DNA of 64,000 bases from Chlorophyllum brunneum (GCA_963576785.1 OY756141.1:1798001-1862000), one strand, 5' to 3'. Positions 25,807 through 37,253 are shown, counted from the first letter of the stretch. The notes: generated from the letters alone by a model not told the origin. Made by a program: numbers and translations.

Positions 25807-26417
25807 ATGTCCTCGTCACCCAAGGAACAACAGGAGGAGACAGTCGAAAGACAGTCTATCGACGAGTTGGAGGAGCCGCAACAAGACGTCGACAACGAAG
25901 CCGGTGAGCAGCCCATTCCCTCCAACCCGCGAGAGCGTCCCTAACACCGATCCTATGCGATGGTCTCTCCCCCCCTAACGTCACTCTTCTCGATATCCAA
26001 CCTGATGTCTCAGGCACCGCTGAGGCTACCGAGAATCCTCCCGTGAAACGCGGTCGGGGCAGGCCCAAGGGTAGCAAAAATAAGAAAACTGTCGCTGCAG
26101 TTACTGGTGCAACTTCAACGACACCTGCTGTTCCACGTAAGCGCGGCCGTCCACCCAAGGTGATTATTCTCGTTGTCTCTATTTCCCTCTCCACTACCCA
26201 TATCGATGTCCAATGTGGTCAGAACCCTTACTGATGTGCCGTTTTCCCAAAACAGCCCAAGCCAGAGCAAGGCGAACCTGTGCCAAAGAGGCCTCGCGGT
26301 CGTCCGCGCAAGAATCCCGCTCCAGAAGGTGGGGGGGGGGATGCTGCGAGTGGCGAACCTGCTGGCGAACCGAGTGCAAAGAGAAAGCCCGGCCGGCCGA
26401 AAAAGACGGCATCGTAA
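25807..26417 (+). CDS. AT-hook protein (HMGA-like)
   Basis: Predicted 134 aa, three exons, introns 25904-26013 and 26160-26255. Small nuclear protein expected to bind the minor groove of AT-rich DNA. After an acidic, Glu/Gln-rich N-terminus (MSSSPKEQQEETVERQ) come four AT-hooks: KRGRGRPKGSK, RKRGRPPK, KRPRGRPRK and KRKPGRPKK, the last near the C-terminus KTAS. Each has the RGRP/PGRP core flanked by basic residues. A run of ten G at 26331-26340 encodes Gly residues between hooks three and four; a length change there would remove the last hook. No other domain is present. The protein could act in chromatin architecture or as a transcription cofactor. Confidence 0.8.
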
Positions 26418-26947
26418 TCCAATTGTTCTACGCTCTTCCGAATACTACTTTCCTTCGTCTTCCTGATTTTTCGCGGCTCCATCTTGTTGTTACATCCCTC
26501 TGTCGATTGTTTTAGGCTATGCACAGCTTCTCGATATCCCAGGCTCGCTTTCTTCCTCCTTGGTTTTGGTGTTGACTTCCACAGTATGGATACTTGCTTT
26601 TGCTATCGATTTCTTCCCCGTTACTTATCTATTCTGTACATAACCAGCGCAGTATAGAATCCATGTACGACCGCTGATCTTTCACTCCCAGACAATTGTG
26701 TGAGCCTCATTGTTAGACTTGACAGCGACGTGGTGATTGAGGGGTAAGCATTCTCCATGCACATGTTTGCAGGAAGAACCCACAAGGTAATCTCCGCAGA
26801 TGCACTGGGGAAATTCTAGATTGGCCCATGATACTGGTCGCCACATCCCTCTTTTAATTTCCTATTTCTTCACGTATAGTATATACCCGGTCGGTAATGG
26901 TTTCGCAGGTGATCCACTGTTTTGGGAAACAACGTTTTGCCATTCAT
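26418..26947. other. Intergenic, convergent 3' regions
   Basis: 530 bp between the AT-hook stop (+) and the kynurenine monooxygenase stop (-). Pyrimidine-rich start, no coding signal, repeat or RNA recognised. Confidence 0.5.
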
Positions 26948-28849
26948 TTACTTACTCGACTTCATACTTCGCATCAAGATAGAATAAACCAACGACGTCC
27001 CTGCCACTCCGAGCAACGAAAACCCGGCGTAACCCAGGCATGTCAAGATGGACGCCTGACGAGCTGCCTTGTGCCTAGCAGTGGCGTAGCTGATATCTGG
27101 CCTAAAAGTAACCATGGTATAGAGAGGAAGCCAACCTTTAGGCTCCGACGTTGGAAATGGTACACGAGCCAGCACCGGAGCGAGCGAGGGCAAGAAAACC
27201 GCTCGGGGTGCGCTAATGACGTACAGAATATTGTCTAGGGCTTTTCTGAAGAGGTAGGTGAAAGTGGTAACTGAATGCCGCATCACCACACTGAGGTAAG
27301 ACATCAGTTGACCATTAGCTGAAACGAACCGCAAAATAAACTCACTAGTTGTCCATGGCAAGGTCACAGATGGCGACTAAATCTTGATGGCGATTCTCAG
27401 AGTAATAGCGAAGGGTTGACGCTAACCGGTCATCGATGTCGTCGATGGAAGTGGTCACACCATCGAGAACGGTTGATGCCACACCTTCTTGTGCAAGGAG
27501 TGCCGAGAGGACCCGTACATCCTCTAGGCCGCAGTTTAAACCCTGGCCATAAAATGGAACCATGGAATGCGCCGCGTCACCTAGGAGGATGACACAATCC
27601 TTGTAGTGGTATGGTTTCGACTAAGGAAGTATATGATTGGTTCAACAAAGCTTGATATAGTTCCCGAAGTCACGCCTTGCCTTGGTGCATATGAGTGGAC
27701 ATCTTGGGTTCTCCAAGAAATCATTCACGAGGGTTTTTTCGCCAATAACAGAAACCGCATCGGGGAAGTGCTGATGAAACCATGATAGGACGGCCTCTGG
27801 AGTACGTATGCGATCCAACACGGCGACTGGCGCAAATAGAGTGCAAGTAAATGTCTTGTCCTGTGAGAAAATATGTAAACCATCACACCGGGAACAAGAG
27901 CCGTTGACAGTGAAACTGATGGCATACTTTGTTTGGAAGAGCGATCAGCATGAAGGACTGACGGGGCCAAATATGCAGATGGTTAGGATCCAAGAGGAAG
28001 ACAGGTTGGCCATCAGTATCTCGGCCTGCCGGCATTTTCAACTCGATGTATTCATCTTTGATATATTCTTGGTAATAATCCATTCTGGAAATATCAAAGC
28101 ATGGTGTTTCATGGATTCAGGGTTTAGTGTTTAAAACCACTGTTGCAAAGTAGCTAAGTCAGGACTTGCCTTGCCACTCGCATCAACTGTCGTCGGGTGA
28201 CGGAGTAACTCCCGTCAGCACCGATACAAAAATCGAAATTGACCTTGAAGTCGAGTCCTGATGCAGCATCTTTAACGGTAATAAATTTACGGTCAAAGTC
28301 TGCTGCAATAACTTTGTGGTTAAATAGTATCCGGACTTTTCCAGAAGCAGAGACTTCGTCCAGGAGGCCGACGTTGAGAAGGGCCCGGTCGATGGAATTG
28401 ATACACTTGGGAACGGTGGATTTAAGGTTATTTTCAAGACAGGTGGAGAAGGAAGATATACACACCTGTCCATCCCTATCATATGGCTGACTATCTAACT
28501 TGCCAGATAAAGTGTGAATCATGCGTCCGCGCATGGGGATCGCATCCTGTAAGAATCTCTGTGCCGCCGCAGGATTAACTGCTTCCAGGGCTGCAATTCC
28601 CCTGTGTGAGATAGCCAGGTTGATGGAACGCTGCTGAGAAGCAGCCTTGGAGGAGGGAAGGCGCAGGTCTGTGGGAGATTTGAATAAGATGACGAAAAGG
28701 GTTTAGTCCTGAGCGATAGACACACCTTGACGGCCTTCATAGACCTCCACATTCCAGCCATGCTTGGCTAGCGCGAGGGCGGCTAAGCAGCCCACAGGTC
28801 CAGCGCCAACGATTACAGCCTTGCGTGGACGTTGGAGGGGAGCAGACAT
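26948..28849 (-). CDS. BNA4: Kynurenine 3-monooxygenase
   Basis: FAD/NADPH enzyme of the outer mitochondrial membrane turning L-kynurenine into 3-hydroxykynurenine. It starts [20 protein letters not shown], the dinucleotide-binding loop GAGPVGC. Signature stretches follow: [106 protein letters not shown] and the second FAD motif [20 protein letters not shown]. The C-terminal part ([17 protein letters not shown]) ends with a hydrophobic helix [21 protein letters not shown] that fits the membrane anchor of the family. Many short introns. It shares a 255-bp divergent promoter with kynureninase, the next pathway enzyme, which supports the assignment. Confidence 0.94.
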
Positions 28850-29104
28850 GATACGCCAGGTATGGCACCAGCAGATGGGGCGGAGGGCAGTTTTTCTTGT
28901 TATTCCGCGATTTGCAATATTTTGTTTTCGTCATTTCTGGACCAACGATAGCTGGCACCCAAAAATGGATATATATTGGCCGATCGTCCGGAAGGAAAAT
29001 TGATCCTTCACCGGCCGATTGAATCTTGTGACGACTTTCGGATCTAACAATCTGACCGCTCGCCATGGCCCAGAAACAGCAAAGCCTCTTTCTCTCCTCC
29101 CAGC
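28850..29104. promoter_or_regulatory. Shared divergent promoter of BNA4 and BNA5
   Basis: 255 bp between the two start codons. The heptamer GGCCGAT occurs twice, at 28978-28984 and 29013-29019, embedded in CGG/CCG-rich surroundings (TCCGG at 28987-28991, CCGGCCGATT at 29011-29020), a layout expected for a zinc-cluster regulator. An upstream ATG at 29065 opens a short frame overlapping the BNA5 start. Confidence 0.4.
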
Positions 29105-30907
29105 ATGTCCTTCCCTAGCGCTCCCTTAAGCAACCAGTTCGTATACCCAACTCACAGTCAAACCAAAGCATTCTTGCGACCAGATCAAGGTTATTCATTA
29201 TGGTCGTCAGGGCCACTACTGTTCTGATTGGATATATATCTTCTAGATGCCAAATGCACATATCTTTGCGGTAATTCACTCGGACTCATGTCCAAGCGTT
29301 CAAAAACCTTCGTCCAGGAAGAACTCGAGGCTTGGGGAACTCAGTGAGCTCGTTCATCCTTTAATTGTCTAGTCCAGGCCGATTTAATTTCAATTCATTC
29401 CACAGTGCCGTTGTGGGTCACTTCGATCACCCAGTTAGACGCCCATGGGTTGAGTACACGGATAAGTTGGCTCCACTGATGGCTGAAGTTGTAGGTAAGC
29501 CAGGGTACTTTCCCATTGAAGAAAGTATCCCAGAGACACGTTCCCCGGGCGGCGGGATTTACGCGATGATTCCCTAGGGGCAAATGAGAAGGAGGTCGCC
29601 GTCATGGCCACGTTGACCAGTAATCTTCATCTCATGATGGATTCCTTCTATAAACCAACTCCTGAACGCTATAAGATCCTCTGCGAGGCCAAAGCTTTCC
29701 CCTCGGATCAAGTAAGTTTTTATACAACGTAAATAAAAATGTGCAGGGTATGCGTGTTGACTCGATCCAGTATGCTTTCACGTCACAGGTTCTCGCTCAT
29801 GGTCTGGATCCCGCAAAAACGATTTTGGAACTCAGCCCCAGGGAGGGCGAGTACACTCTTCGAGAAGAGGATATCCTCAGGACCTTGGATGAGCAGGGTC
29901 CTTCCATCGCCCTCGTTCTCTTTAGTGGTGTTCAGTACTACACTGGCCAATGGTTTCCTATGGAATCTGTCACCAGAAAAGCTAAAGCACAGGCAAGTTA
30001 CGCTCATTACCCTTTTACTTTGAAAGGTTCCTCTTTTCTCCATGCAACCGCCCCTGGCACCCCATTCTTGACTGTCCCTCTTCGCGTGGCCTGCGCGTGT
30101 ATTAATATTTCATTATCAGGGTTGCATATGCGGCTGGGATCTCGCCCATGCGGTTGGGAACATCCCTCTTTGGTTGCATGACTGGAACGTCGATTTTGCC
30201 GTATGGTGTACCTATAAATACCTAAACTCAGGACCTGGTGGAATAGCCGGATTGTTTATGCATGAGAAATGGAACAATATCGAACGCCCAAAGTATGTAT
30301 TCACGACCTTCCCTTGTCTGGATTCTCCTAAGCGGGTCTTTGCCTATCGGGCGTTTACTTTCCTCTTTTTCCCTCCAGATTCGCAGGGTGGTGGGGACAT
30401 GAGCTTGCCACACGCTTCGCGATGCCACCTACCTTCTCGCCGATAATCGGCGCGCAAGGATTCCAGCAATCCAATCCAAGTGTTCTTGCGCTCGCCTCCC
30501 TCTTGGGTTCTTTGGAAGTTCTCAAAGAAGCTGGGATGATGGGCCCAGTACGAGAACGGTCTCTACAACTTACCAGCGTTCTAGAGAGGCTGTTGAAGCA
30601 ATCCAAATTTTTTGTGCCGGCGTCCGAGGTCTTACAGAAGTACACACAACGGGGCTCCACAACTCCTGGGTTCACGATTATCACGCCAGCCGAGCCTTCC
30701 TCTCGGGGCGCGCAACTGTCTCTATTGTTCTTACCTGCGGGATCGGGTATCATGCAGAAGGTTTTCAATAACCTCGTCTCGTACGGGGTAATTGGGGACG
30801 AGAGGCAACCAGACGTGATCCGCCTTGCACCAGTTCCCCTGTATAACACGCTTGAAGACTGCGAGAATGCGGCGAGGTTCCTTGAAAAGGCTATCGATTC
30901 GTTGTAA
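29105..30907 (+). CDS. BNA5: Kynureninase
   Basis: PLP enzyme cleaving 3-hydroxykynurenine to 3-hydroxyanthranilate and alanine in the cytosol. I start it at [19 protein letters not shown]; an intron then joins RPDQ to [18 protein letters not shown], which carries the N-terminal family motif YLCGNSLGL. Later: [111 protein letters not shown] and the PLP-binding lysine in [13 protein letters not shown]. It ends with [14 protein letters not shown] and FLEKAIDSL. All positions agree with the yeast and human enzymes. An overlapping upstream ORF (29065-29118) may dampen translation. Its stop is 91 bp from the stop of the convergent formamidase gene. Confidence 0.95.
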
Positions 30908-30998
30908 ATAGTCGATTGGAGCACAAGCAGAAAGGGACTAGTGATCCATCCCAGTTTGTATAAATTACCATACTGGATGACTGGTATTGAATGCTTGG

Positions 30999-31897
30999 CT
31001 AAGCTAGTACCTTTTCTGCGAATTGCCCCACAATTTGGACAAATTTCGCAGTGACGAGAATGTCATCGTGGCCCTGAATCAGGGAGGTATCGTAAAAGAT
31101 ATGTTCGTCGGGAGAGGGTCCGTATTCAGATCTTAAATGTTCCAGCATTTTCTCACTCTGAGGGACATCGACGAGTGTGTCTCCCTGAGAGTGAATCAGA
31201 AGCCATTTGATACCCCGCTGCCTCAATGTATAACTTGTCACCGCGAATGGGGCATATGTTTCCAACCTGCCGAATGCAGGAGTAATGAGCCAGTCCAGGT
31301 AATCCGGAAAGCGAGAGCAGAGCAGCTCCAGGTCATAAATACCTTCGGACACGACAATCCCCTTGACGGAATTCAAGAGTGCCGAGGACGGAGTGAGATC
31401 CGGAGTTACTGCAGAAGAGTCTAAGAAGATCGCCGCGAGCATGTGCGCACTGCAGCTATGTCCCATCAAGAGCAATCGTTTGGGATCGAATGGACGACCA
31501 AGACCTGGGGGTCCATCCCAGGTAAGAATAAATTCTAAGAATTGCAGGACATCCTTGGCGTGCGAGGGATGTTGCAGGATGTTGTTTTCTGTATCCTCAG
31601 CGGAGGTCAGCCGATAATTTGGTACGGCCACGGGAAATCCGGTACTGAGGACAAGATTTTTGGCTAAGAGATAATGATCTTTCTTGTCTTCTCTAAATGG
31701 GTATCAGATGTCTAGAAGGGGGAGAGAACTACGTTGTCTCACGAACGCCAAGCACCGCCATGAACGAAGCAGATTAGTGGCCCAGTGGGAGGGTTTGTTG
31801 CTGATGCGGCTGAACTCGGTGGAAAATAGAGATCGAATTCGTGGAGGGGATTTGGGAGAGGGCCATGAGTATAGGGAATATTGATATGGATGTGCAT
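30999..31897 (-). CDS. BNA7: Kynurenine formamidase (arylformamidase), alpha/beta hydrolase
   Basis: Hydrolyses N-formylkynurenine to kynurenine and formate. I start it at MHIHINIPYTHGPLPNPLH; a longer in-frame extension has low-quality sequence. Seen: the oxyanion motif CFVHGGAW characteristic of Bna7-type formamidases, AVPNYRLTS, the nucleophile elbow LLMGHSCSAHMLAAI (Ser in GHSCSA), then SEGIYDLELLCSRFPDY, the acid in HSQGDTLVD and the catalytic His in LIQGHDDILV. One or two introns follow HGGAW. The general alpha/beta-hydrolase fold could belong to other esterases, but HGGAW plus its place beside BNA4 and BNA5 makes the formamidase call likely. With its neighbours it gives three consecutive steps of tryptophan breakdown toward NAD. 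Confidence 0.85.
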
Positions 31898-32336
31898 AGT
31901 TGGAGTTGATGGAAACGACAGAAGTAGGAATAATGTTGGAGGAGGAGAATTATGATGTGGTTCCGTTGAAAAAACAGAATACTGATGGTTGCCAGACTGA
32001 GGCACTCTCTGCCGCTTCGGAGCTCTCCGTGCCGGAAAGGAGTGATGTCCTCGCTGATGCGAGGGGGACCACATTGTCACGGCGAGGTGAAAATATTGAC
32101 CCTCAAATATTATTTGCCAGCCTTACGCATATTTGAACAAGAGATAAACCAGCGCCTGACGGGAACATCTCTTAGTTTTCCGTCCGGCACGGCCGTTTCC
32201 GAAGCGGCTGAGCTAGGCCTGGGACTTGGGAGTTAGTCAGTAAATGTGACGTCATCTCGTGACTACTCGGACAGTATAAAGTCAGGGCAACCTGGATCCT
32301 CACTGAATCTTCCTTCCTTTTGAAACACTTCTACAA
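31898..32336. promoter_or_regulatory. Divergent promoter, BNA7 / PMP3, with CRE and TATA
   Basis: 439 bp. A perfect palindromic CRE, TGACGTCA, lies at 32247-32254 and a TATAAA at 32275-32280, 57-62 bp before the PMP3 ATG. The arrangement suits a stress-inducible gene under an Atf1/Sko1-type bZIP factor (inference). Nothing specific is seen on the BNA7 side. Confidence 0.55.
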
Positions 32337-32721
32337 ATGGCTTTGACTGGTTCTGACATCTGCAAGGTGCGTTTCCGTGAACATTGTTCAGCGATACCCA
32401 CTCAAAATCTCAATAGATCATCTTTGCTGTCATCTTCCCGCCTCTGGGTGTCTTCCTGGAGCGTGGTTGCGGTGCAGACCTTGTTAGTCCTCTTTCTGCG
32501 ATTATGAGACACCGAGCTCACTTGCTCGATAGCTGATTAACATCCTCTTGACAATTTTGGGTTACATGTACGTATGTTAGTTTGGGGCTAGATTTGGTGT
32601 TGCTGACATTAGGCCTGTGTCAGTCCTGGAATCATTCATGGTGCGTAATACTCAGTAGTTAATGACATTGCATCCGCTCACTGATGAGACAATAGCCCTC
32701 TACATCATATTGAAGTATTGA
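32337..32721 (+). CDS. PMP3: Plasma membrane proteolipid 3 (UPF0057/Pmp3)
   Basis: 57-aa double-pass hydrophobic protein that affects membrane potential and cation tolerance. Five tiny exons: MALTGSDICK / IIFAVIFPPLGVFLERGCGADL / LINILLTILGYI / PGIIHA / LYIILKY. The family signature FPPLGVFLERGC and GYIPGIIHALYII are intact once four introns of 45-60 nt are removed, so no single long frame shows it. Two membrane helices span about residues 10-28 and 33-55. The CRE and TATA box upstream suggest salt or osmotic stress induction, as known for yeast and plant members. Confidence 0.95.
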
Positions 32722-33131
32722 TGTCGATACCCTGTTCTCCTTATTATGATTACGAACACGAACATAAAGACGGTATTGGAAGGGTTTAGATGCCGTGGCA
32801 CTGATTCGTTTCATCTATGTATTGTCTATCTGTATGTTTGCATGACCATATGTTGTAGTTTGATGTGAGTGAAGTAAAAGTTCGTCTTAACCTTCCCTGA
32901 TCATCCCCCGGCATCACTTTGCATGTTTTGTGGTGGAATTTCTCTTTTGCTCCTTCGCTGGATTTTTCTTCAGTCTTCGATACTCGTGGGATTGCCGGAC
33001 TTTGGAGACAGTCTGTGTTCCACTTCACTCTGTCGTCATTTGGAGTCCGTCGTTGAGCCACCCTGACCTTAACGTCATCCCCAGTCTCCTCTTCCTTCAC
33101 CCTTTGACATTCAAGCTTCTTTGATCTCAGG
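32722..33131. other. Intergenic, convergent 3' regions
   Basis: 410 bp between the PMP3 stop (+) and the eIF2B epsilon stop (-). It presumably holds both 3' UTRs. No gene or repeat recognised. Confidence 0.5.
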
Positions 33132-35841
33132 TTACTCGCTGTCCTCGTCGCTGTCTTCTTGCTCATCGAATTGCTTAATCATATGGGAGCCAATCAACCA
33201 GCACTTCTTGAAACTCTCCGTTTCCGGGCCCGGTATTCGGTCTTCGCCCTTGGAAGCCGGAAGGATATGCCATGCTCGGATATCATCTTCGTCCACAATA
33301 TCATCCTGATAAAGGGTAGCTAAAATTTGCCCAAATAACGGCATTCGTGAGGAAACTGCGCAGTGTGCCTGAGAACCAGGAAACAAAATTGCATCAGTAC
33401 CACGACACCCAAGCTTTCGATCACACCGCGTTCTCACTCACCTGTAAAAGGCACACTGTCTCCACAGCATCAACGCCTCCGATTTTGTCAATCAGGGCAC
33501 CCCATCTGCTAATTACGGTACCTATTTCCTTTCTTTGCTGGATGGCTCCAGAGTCCACGATGTGCACCCGTTCAACGATTGCTGAAATGACAGCTTCCCG
33601 TACGCGTGTCAACGATACATTACTCGCCATACGCAAAGTCTTGAGTTCGACGGCCGCATTGTCCACAGAATGCCCTTCGATGAAGGCACGATCAAGGGAT
33701 TGCTTGACCTCGAGTTGGAATTCTTTCTCAGCATTGTCCGGAAAAGTGGGAATATCGGGTGCTGAGGTGTCCGAAAGCGCCGAGAGCGACCGGCCGTCAT
33801 ATTGGGAATCAGTTCCTTCGTCACTTGATGAACCTTCTTCATCTTCAGACGTCTCTGAGCCCTCATCAGAGGACAGGATGTCAGAAGCCCCGTCACCTGT
33901 TTACCACAGAACATCATTAAAACGCGGAAACTGCGGAGTAGACAATAAAAAAGTTAAGGTTTTGCACGAACCAAGTCGCATGAAGCGTCGATTCCTGTAA
34001 TTTTCGACATCCTCAATGTCATCTTCCTCGTCAGGTGGCCCCTTTGGCCATACGAGAGCATTGGAATTCTTTCCCAAGAGATTTCTTAACACTGATTCTT
34101 GATCTAAGCGTTCGTAACACAGTCGGTTTCCCATGAGAATATTATACAAAGCACAATGAAAAAGCTGACTTTCTTCCACAGCCTCAAGATCCGAATCTTC
34201 CTCATCCGAATCTTCTGTTGTTAAAGAATGTGCGATTGTTGACCTCTTGACCGAAAGGCGTTCGAAAGGCGATAGCACAACGTCCGGTCCAATAACGACG
34301 CCGTCACCAACTAGAGAGCCATTTTGTACGTGGGTATTTTCTTGAATCGTGCAACCCGAACCAATGATCGACCTCTGGACTTTGCAGCTTGGTCCGATGA
34401 CAGTGTTATCAAAGATATAGGAGTTGTCGATGACCGCGTCTGCCCCAATGGTACAATTCTGGCCGATTACGGACGAGATTATATGAACGTTTTCAGAAAC
34501 GTTGGTGGAAGACCCAATAAGAGTGTTTGTGCCAATTTTACATGTCCTGCGATACAAGTAAGGATTATAAGCTGGCTTTATTCGACGTGTATGTACGGTC
34601 CTTACCGAGCGAGAACGACGGTGCCATCTTTGGCTATGTAACGGTTTCCCCTAAGGTGTTCGTATGTATGGCCGCCAGGGTGATTGTCGTCCGGTACCAG
34701 GGGAAATGTCCATCTTGACAATATATCCTTACTGTAATGGCATTTTAGGCATGAAGAGGCCAGTGCCACGCCAGCAAAAACTAACCTAATGGAATCATAA
34801 CTTCGAGTGTCCTGCACTCGGGCAGCATAACCATCCTGAGCTACGTAGAGATGAATGTTCTTCATCAACAGGTCTGATGTTAAGACTCCATGTACGAAGT
34901 CGCGTCGGATATCAAGGTAGTCAAAATTATCTTGGAAGAGCGATGGCACCTATACCGAGTCCGTTAAAGCGTACGCCGGACGAGACGTGATGGATACACG
35001 AACCTCCACGGAGCACACGTCAATTGCGCAATCGATGAGATTATTCCGAAGCTCAACTTCTGGATGTTCCACCAATATCTCGCGTGGTATCTTAACAACC
35101 TTTGTCGAGGGGTACCCAGTGATGGGTTCATAATGGAGACACTCGGAGGTCTGGGGGTCTAGGACAAAGATTGACGATTCGCCGCGGGCTCTACCAGTAG
35201 CAGCAGGTGAGGGAAGCAGGCGATGGTCGAGGGGAGACCCACCTCGTTCTATGTTTTGCCCCGCTCTCTTTCACTACGATAGTCATAATGGCATCTTTAT
35301 TTGTCTTCCGTCGTTCTTTATGCACGCGTACCACCTCATCAATCCTGATGTTGCTGACAAGATCTCCCATGACTAGGACGAAGTCGGTGGTGACCAATCC
35401 TCTCGTATAGATGTCACGCATGGCATCTCCGGGGGAGTATGTCTCCTTGGAGGTCATTATAGGTACAATTTTCATTCCTGAGCCGGGCTTTGACCATTTT
35501 GATTCCCTGTCCGAGAGCGATCAATGTTGAATATAAGGAAGTGGGAGGGATAATCACTTAATTGCCTCCTTGACTTGGTCGGCGTAAGATCTACATATCA
35601 CGAAAACCTCCTGCACTCCTGCCAAAGCAAGGGATTCAAATGTCCAGTCTAGGAGTGGGGCATTACAAATGGGCAACAAGCACTGTCCAGGAGTTGGTCA
35701 ACACTTTCTGAGGTAGACCTGATTGCTTACCCGAGGTTTACGAGCTGTGAGAGGTCTAAATCTCTTGTTAAAGCTGTCCGCGAGAACAACGGCTTGCAGG
35801 ACCTCCTCATCATCGATGAGGTTCTCCTTGGGTGAGGCCAT
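33132..35841 (-). CDS. GCD6: Translation initiation factor eIF2B subunit epsilon (catalytic GEF subunit)
   Basis: Catalyses GDP/GTP exchange on eIF2 in the cytosolic eIF2B decamer, the target of eIF2alpha phosphorylation. It starts MASPKENLIDDEEVLQAVV, then the nucleotidyltransferase-like core (LADSFNKRFRPLT, DFVLVMGDLVSNI, RRDFVHGVLTSDLL). The left-handed beta-helix of hexapeptide repeats follows (IGTNTLIGSSTNVSENVHI, IGQNCTIGADAVI, IGPSCKVQRSIIGSGCTI). After an acidic linker (DDGASDILSSDEGSETSED type) comes the C-terminal W2/HEAT GEF domain: EFQLEVKQSLDRAFIEGH, NVSLTRVREAVISAIVERV, EDDIRAWHI, FKKCWLIGSHMIKQFDEQ, ending SDEDSE with the acidic/aromatic boxes. Roughly ten introns. All domains are complete. 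Confidence 0.94.
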
Positions 35842-36220
35842 GATGATGAACAGAGACTAACAGAAAGTCATTACCAATGAGTCACACAACCATATTTGGA
35901 ATGGATGTTGTTCGTCTTGGATAGTGGTTGCGAAGCAAAAAGGAATTACAATTTGAACCTAAAGACATACGCACGATCCAATAGAAGCAAACTATGGGGT
36001 ATGGAGACAGCGAATGGATCGAGTATTAGGTGCTAAAGGCGGATGAGGCTAGACATGGAGATCATAAAGCAATGAACCGGATCCAAACGTATCATATGAG
36101 AAACGGCGAAAGGTATGCACCCGCGGGGGATATGATTGAGAATAAGAGCAAGAAAGATTGTAATAAAAATTCGTAAGTCATTCATAAAAGAACCCATAAA
36201 CCCCACACGAATCCCAACCT
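35842..36220. other. Intergenic: GCD6 promoter and 3' region of the Ala/Pro-rich gene
   Basis: 379 bp, AT-rich. It should contain the eIF2B epsilon promoter and the 3' UTR of the downstream minus-strand gene. No specific motif recognised. Confidence 0.4.
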
Positions 36221-37253
36221 TTACGCGGCAGCAGCAACGACAGGAGCGGCAGCAGGGGCAGGGGTAGACTCGGCAGGTTTCTCTTCAGGTTTTGACTCTG
36301 CGGGAGCGGCAGCCTCTGTTGCAGGGTTCTCAAGAGGGGCAACGGGAGTAGGCTCTTCGATCTTGGGAGGGTTCTCATCGACCTTGGCAGGAGCCGTAAC
36401 TTCGGTCTTGGGCTTGGTCTTGAAGAAATCACCAACGCGAGCAGAGAGGCGGCGCCCAACCTTAGCGGCTTTGGTAACCTTGTCCTCCTTCTTTTCATCC
36501 TTCTGGGGACACTAATTAGAATGCCAACAACTCGGAGACGAAAGCTGATTACGGACTTTATCCTCAGCTACCTCTGCGGCAGGAGCGGCCTCAGCAGAAG
36601 GGGGGGCATTTTCACTGAAGTGAGATCAGAATTATAGTGTGGGAATATGAAAGCTCAACTTACGTCTCCTTCACAGGATCAGCAGCAGGGGCATCCTCAG
36701 GCTTGGGAGCTTCAGCGGCCGGCTTAGCAACAGCCTCAGGAGCAGGTGCTTCCTCCTTGGGTGCCTCCTCAGCGGCAGGAGCCTCGGCCTCCTCCTTTTT
36801 CTTCTCCTTCTTGGGAGACTTGGGTCCCTTGGCTTTCTTGTCCTTGAAGGGAGCAAGAAGCTTAGACAGGAGGCTGGGGCTCTTGGGCCTATCTTCCTTC
36901 TTAGCCTCACCCTCAGCCTACGATAATGTTGAGAAAAACGGCTTTACTACTACGGTAGACCATACGTACGGGCTTGGCTTCTTCCTTAGCAGGCTCCTCA
37001 ACAGGAGCAGGAGCGGTCTCGGCCACGGCAGGGGTGGCTTCAGCAACTGTAGGGGCTTCCTCAACTTTGCTCTCTTCCTGGGCAGGCTGTAGGACGCGTC
37101 AGTAGGTCTTGGAAGAATGAATAAATCACGCACAGGAGCAGCCTCCTCGGTCTTGGGGGCCTCGGCAGCGGGAGCAGGGGTGGTCTCGGTAGGCTTTGGC
37201 TCCTCAACGGGAGCAGGAACGGGAGTGGTAGCAGCAGCTTCGGGGGCGGACAT
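36221..37253 (-). CDS. Ala/Pro/Glu/Lys-rich low-complexity protein, function unknown
   Basis: About 260 aa in five or six exons, starting MSAPEAAATTPVPAPVEEP and ending APVVAAAA. Nearly the whole protein is Ala, Pro, Glu, Lys and Thr, predicted to be disordered. Two short basic islands stand out: SLLSKLLAPFKDKKAKGPK and KVGRRLSARVGDFFKTKPK; both look like amphipathic helices followed by lysines, suggesting a repeated lipid- or partner-binding element. Introns are regular (for example PV to PAQEESKVEE, and AKP to AEGEAKKEDRPK), which argues that it is a real gene. Strong bias to G/C-ending codons and a 2.2-kb upstream gap are compatible with high expression (inference). I do not recognise a named family. 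Confidence 0.7.
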
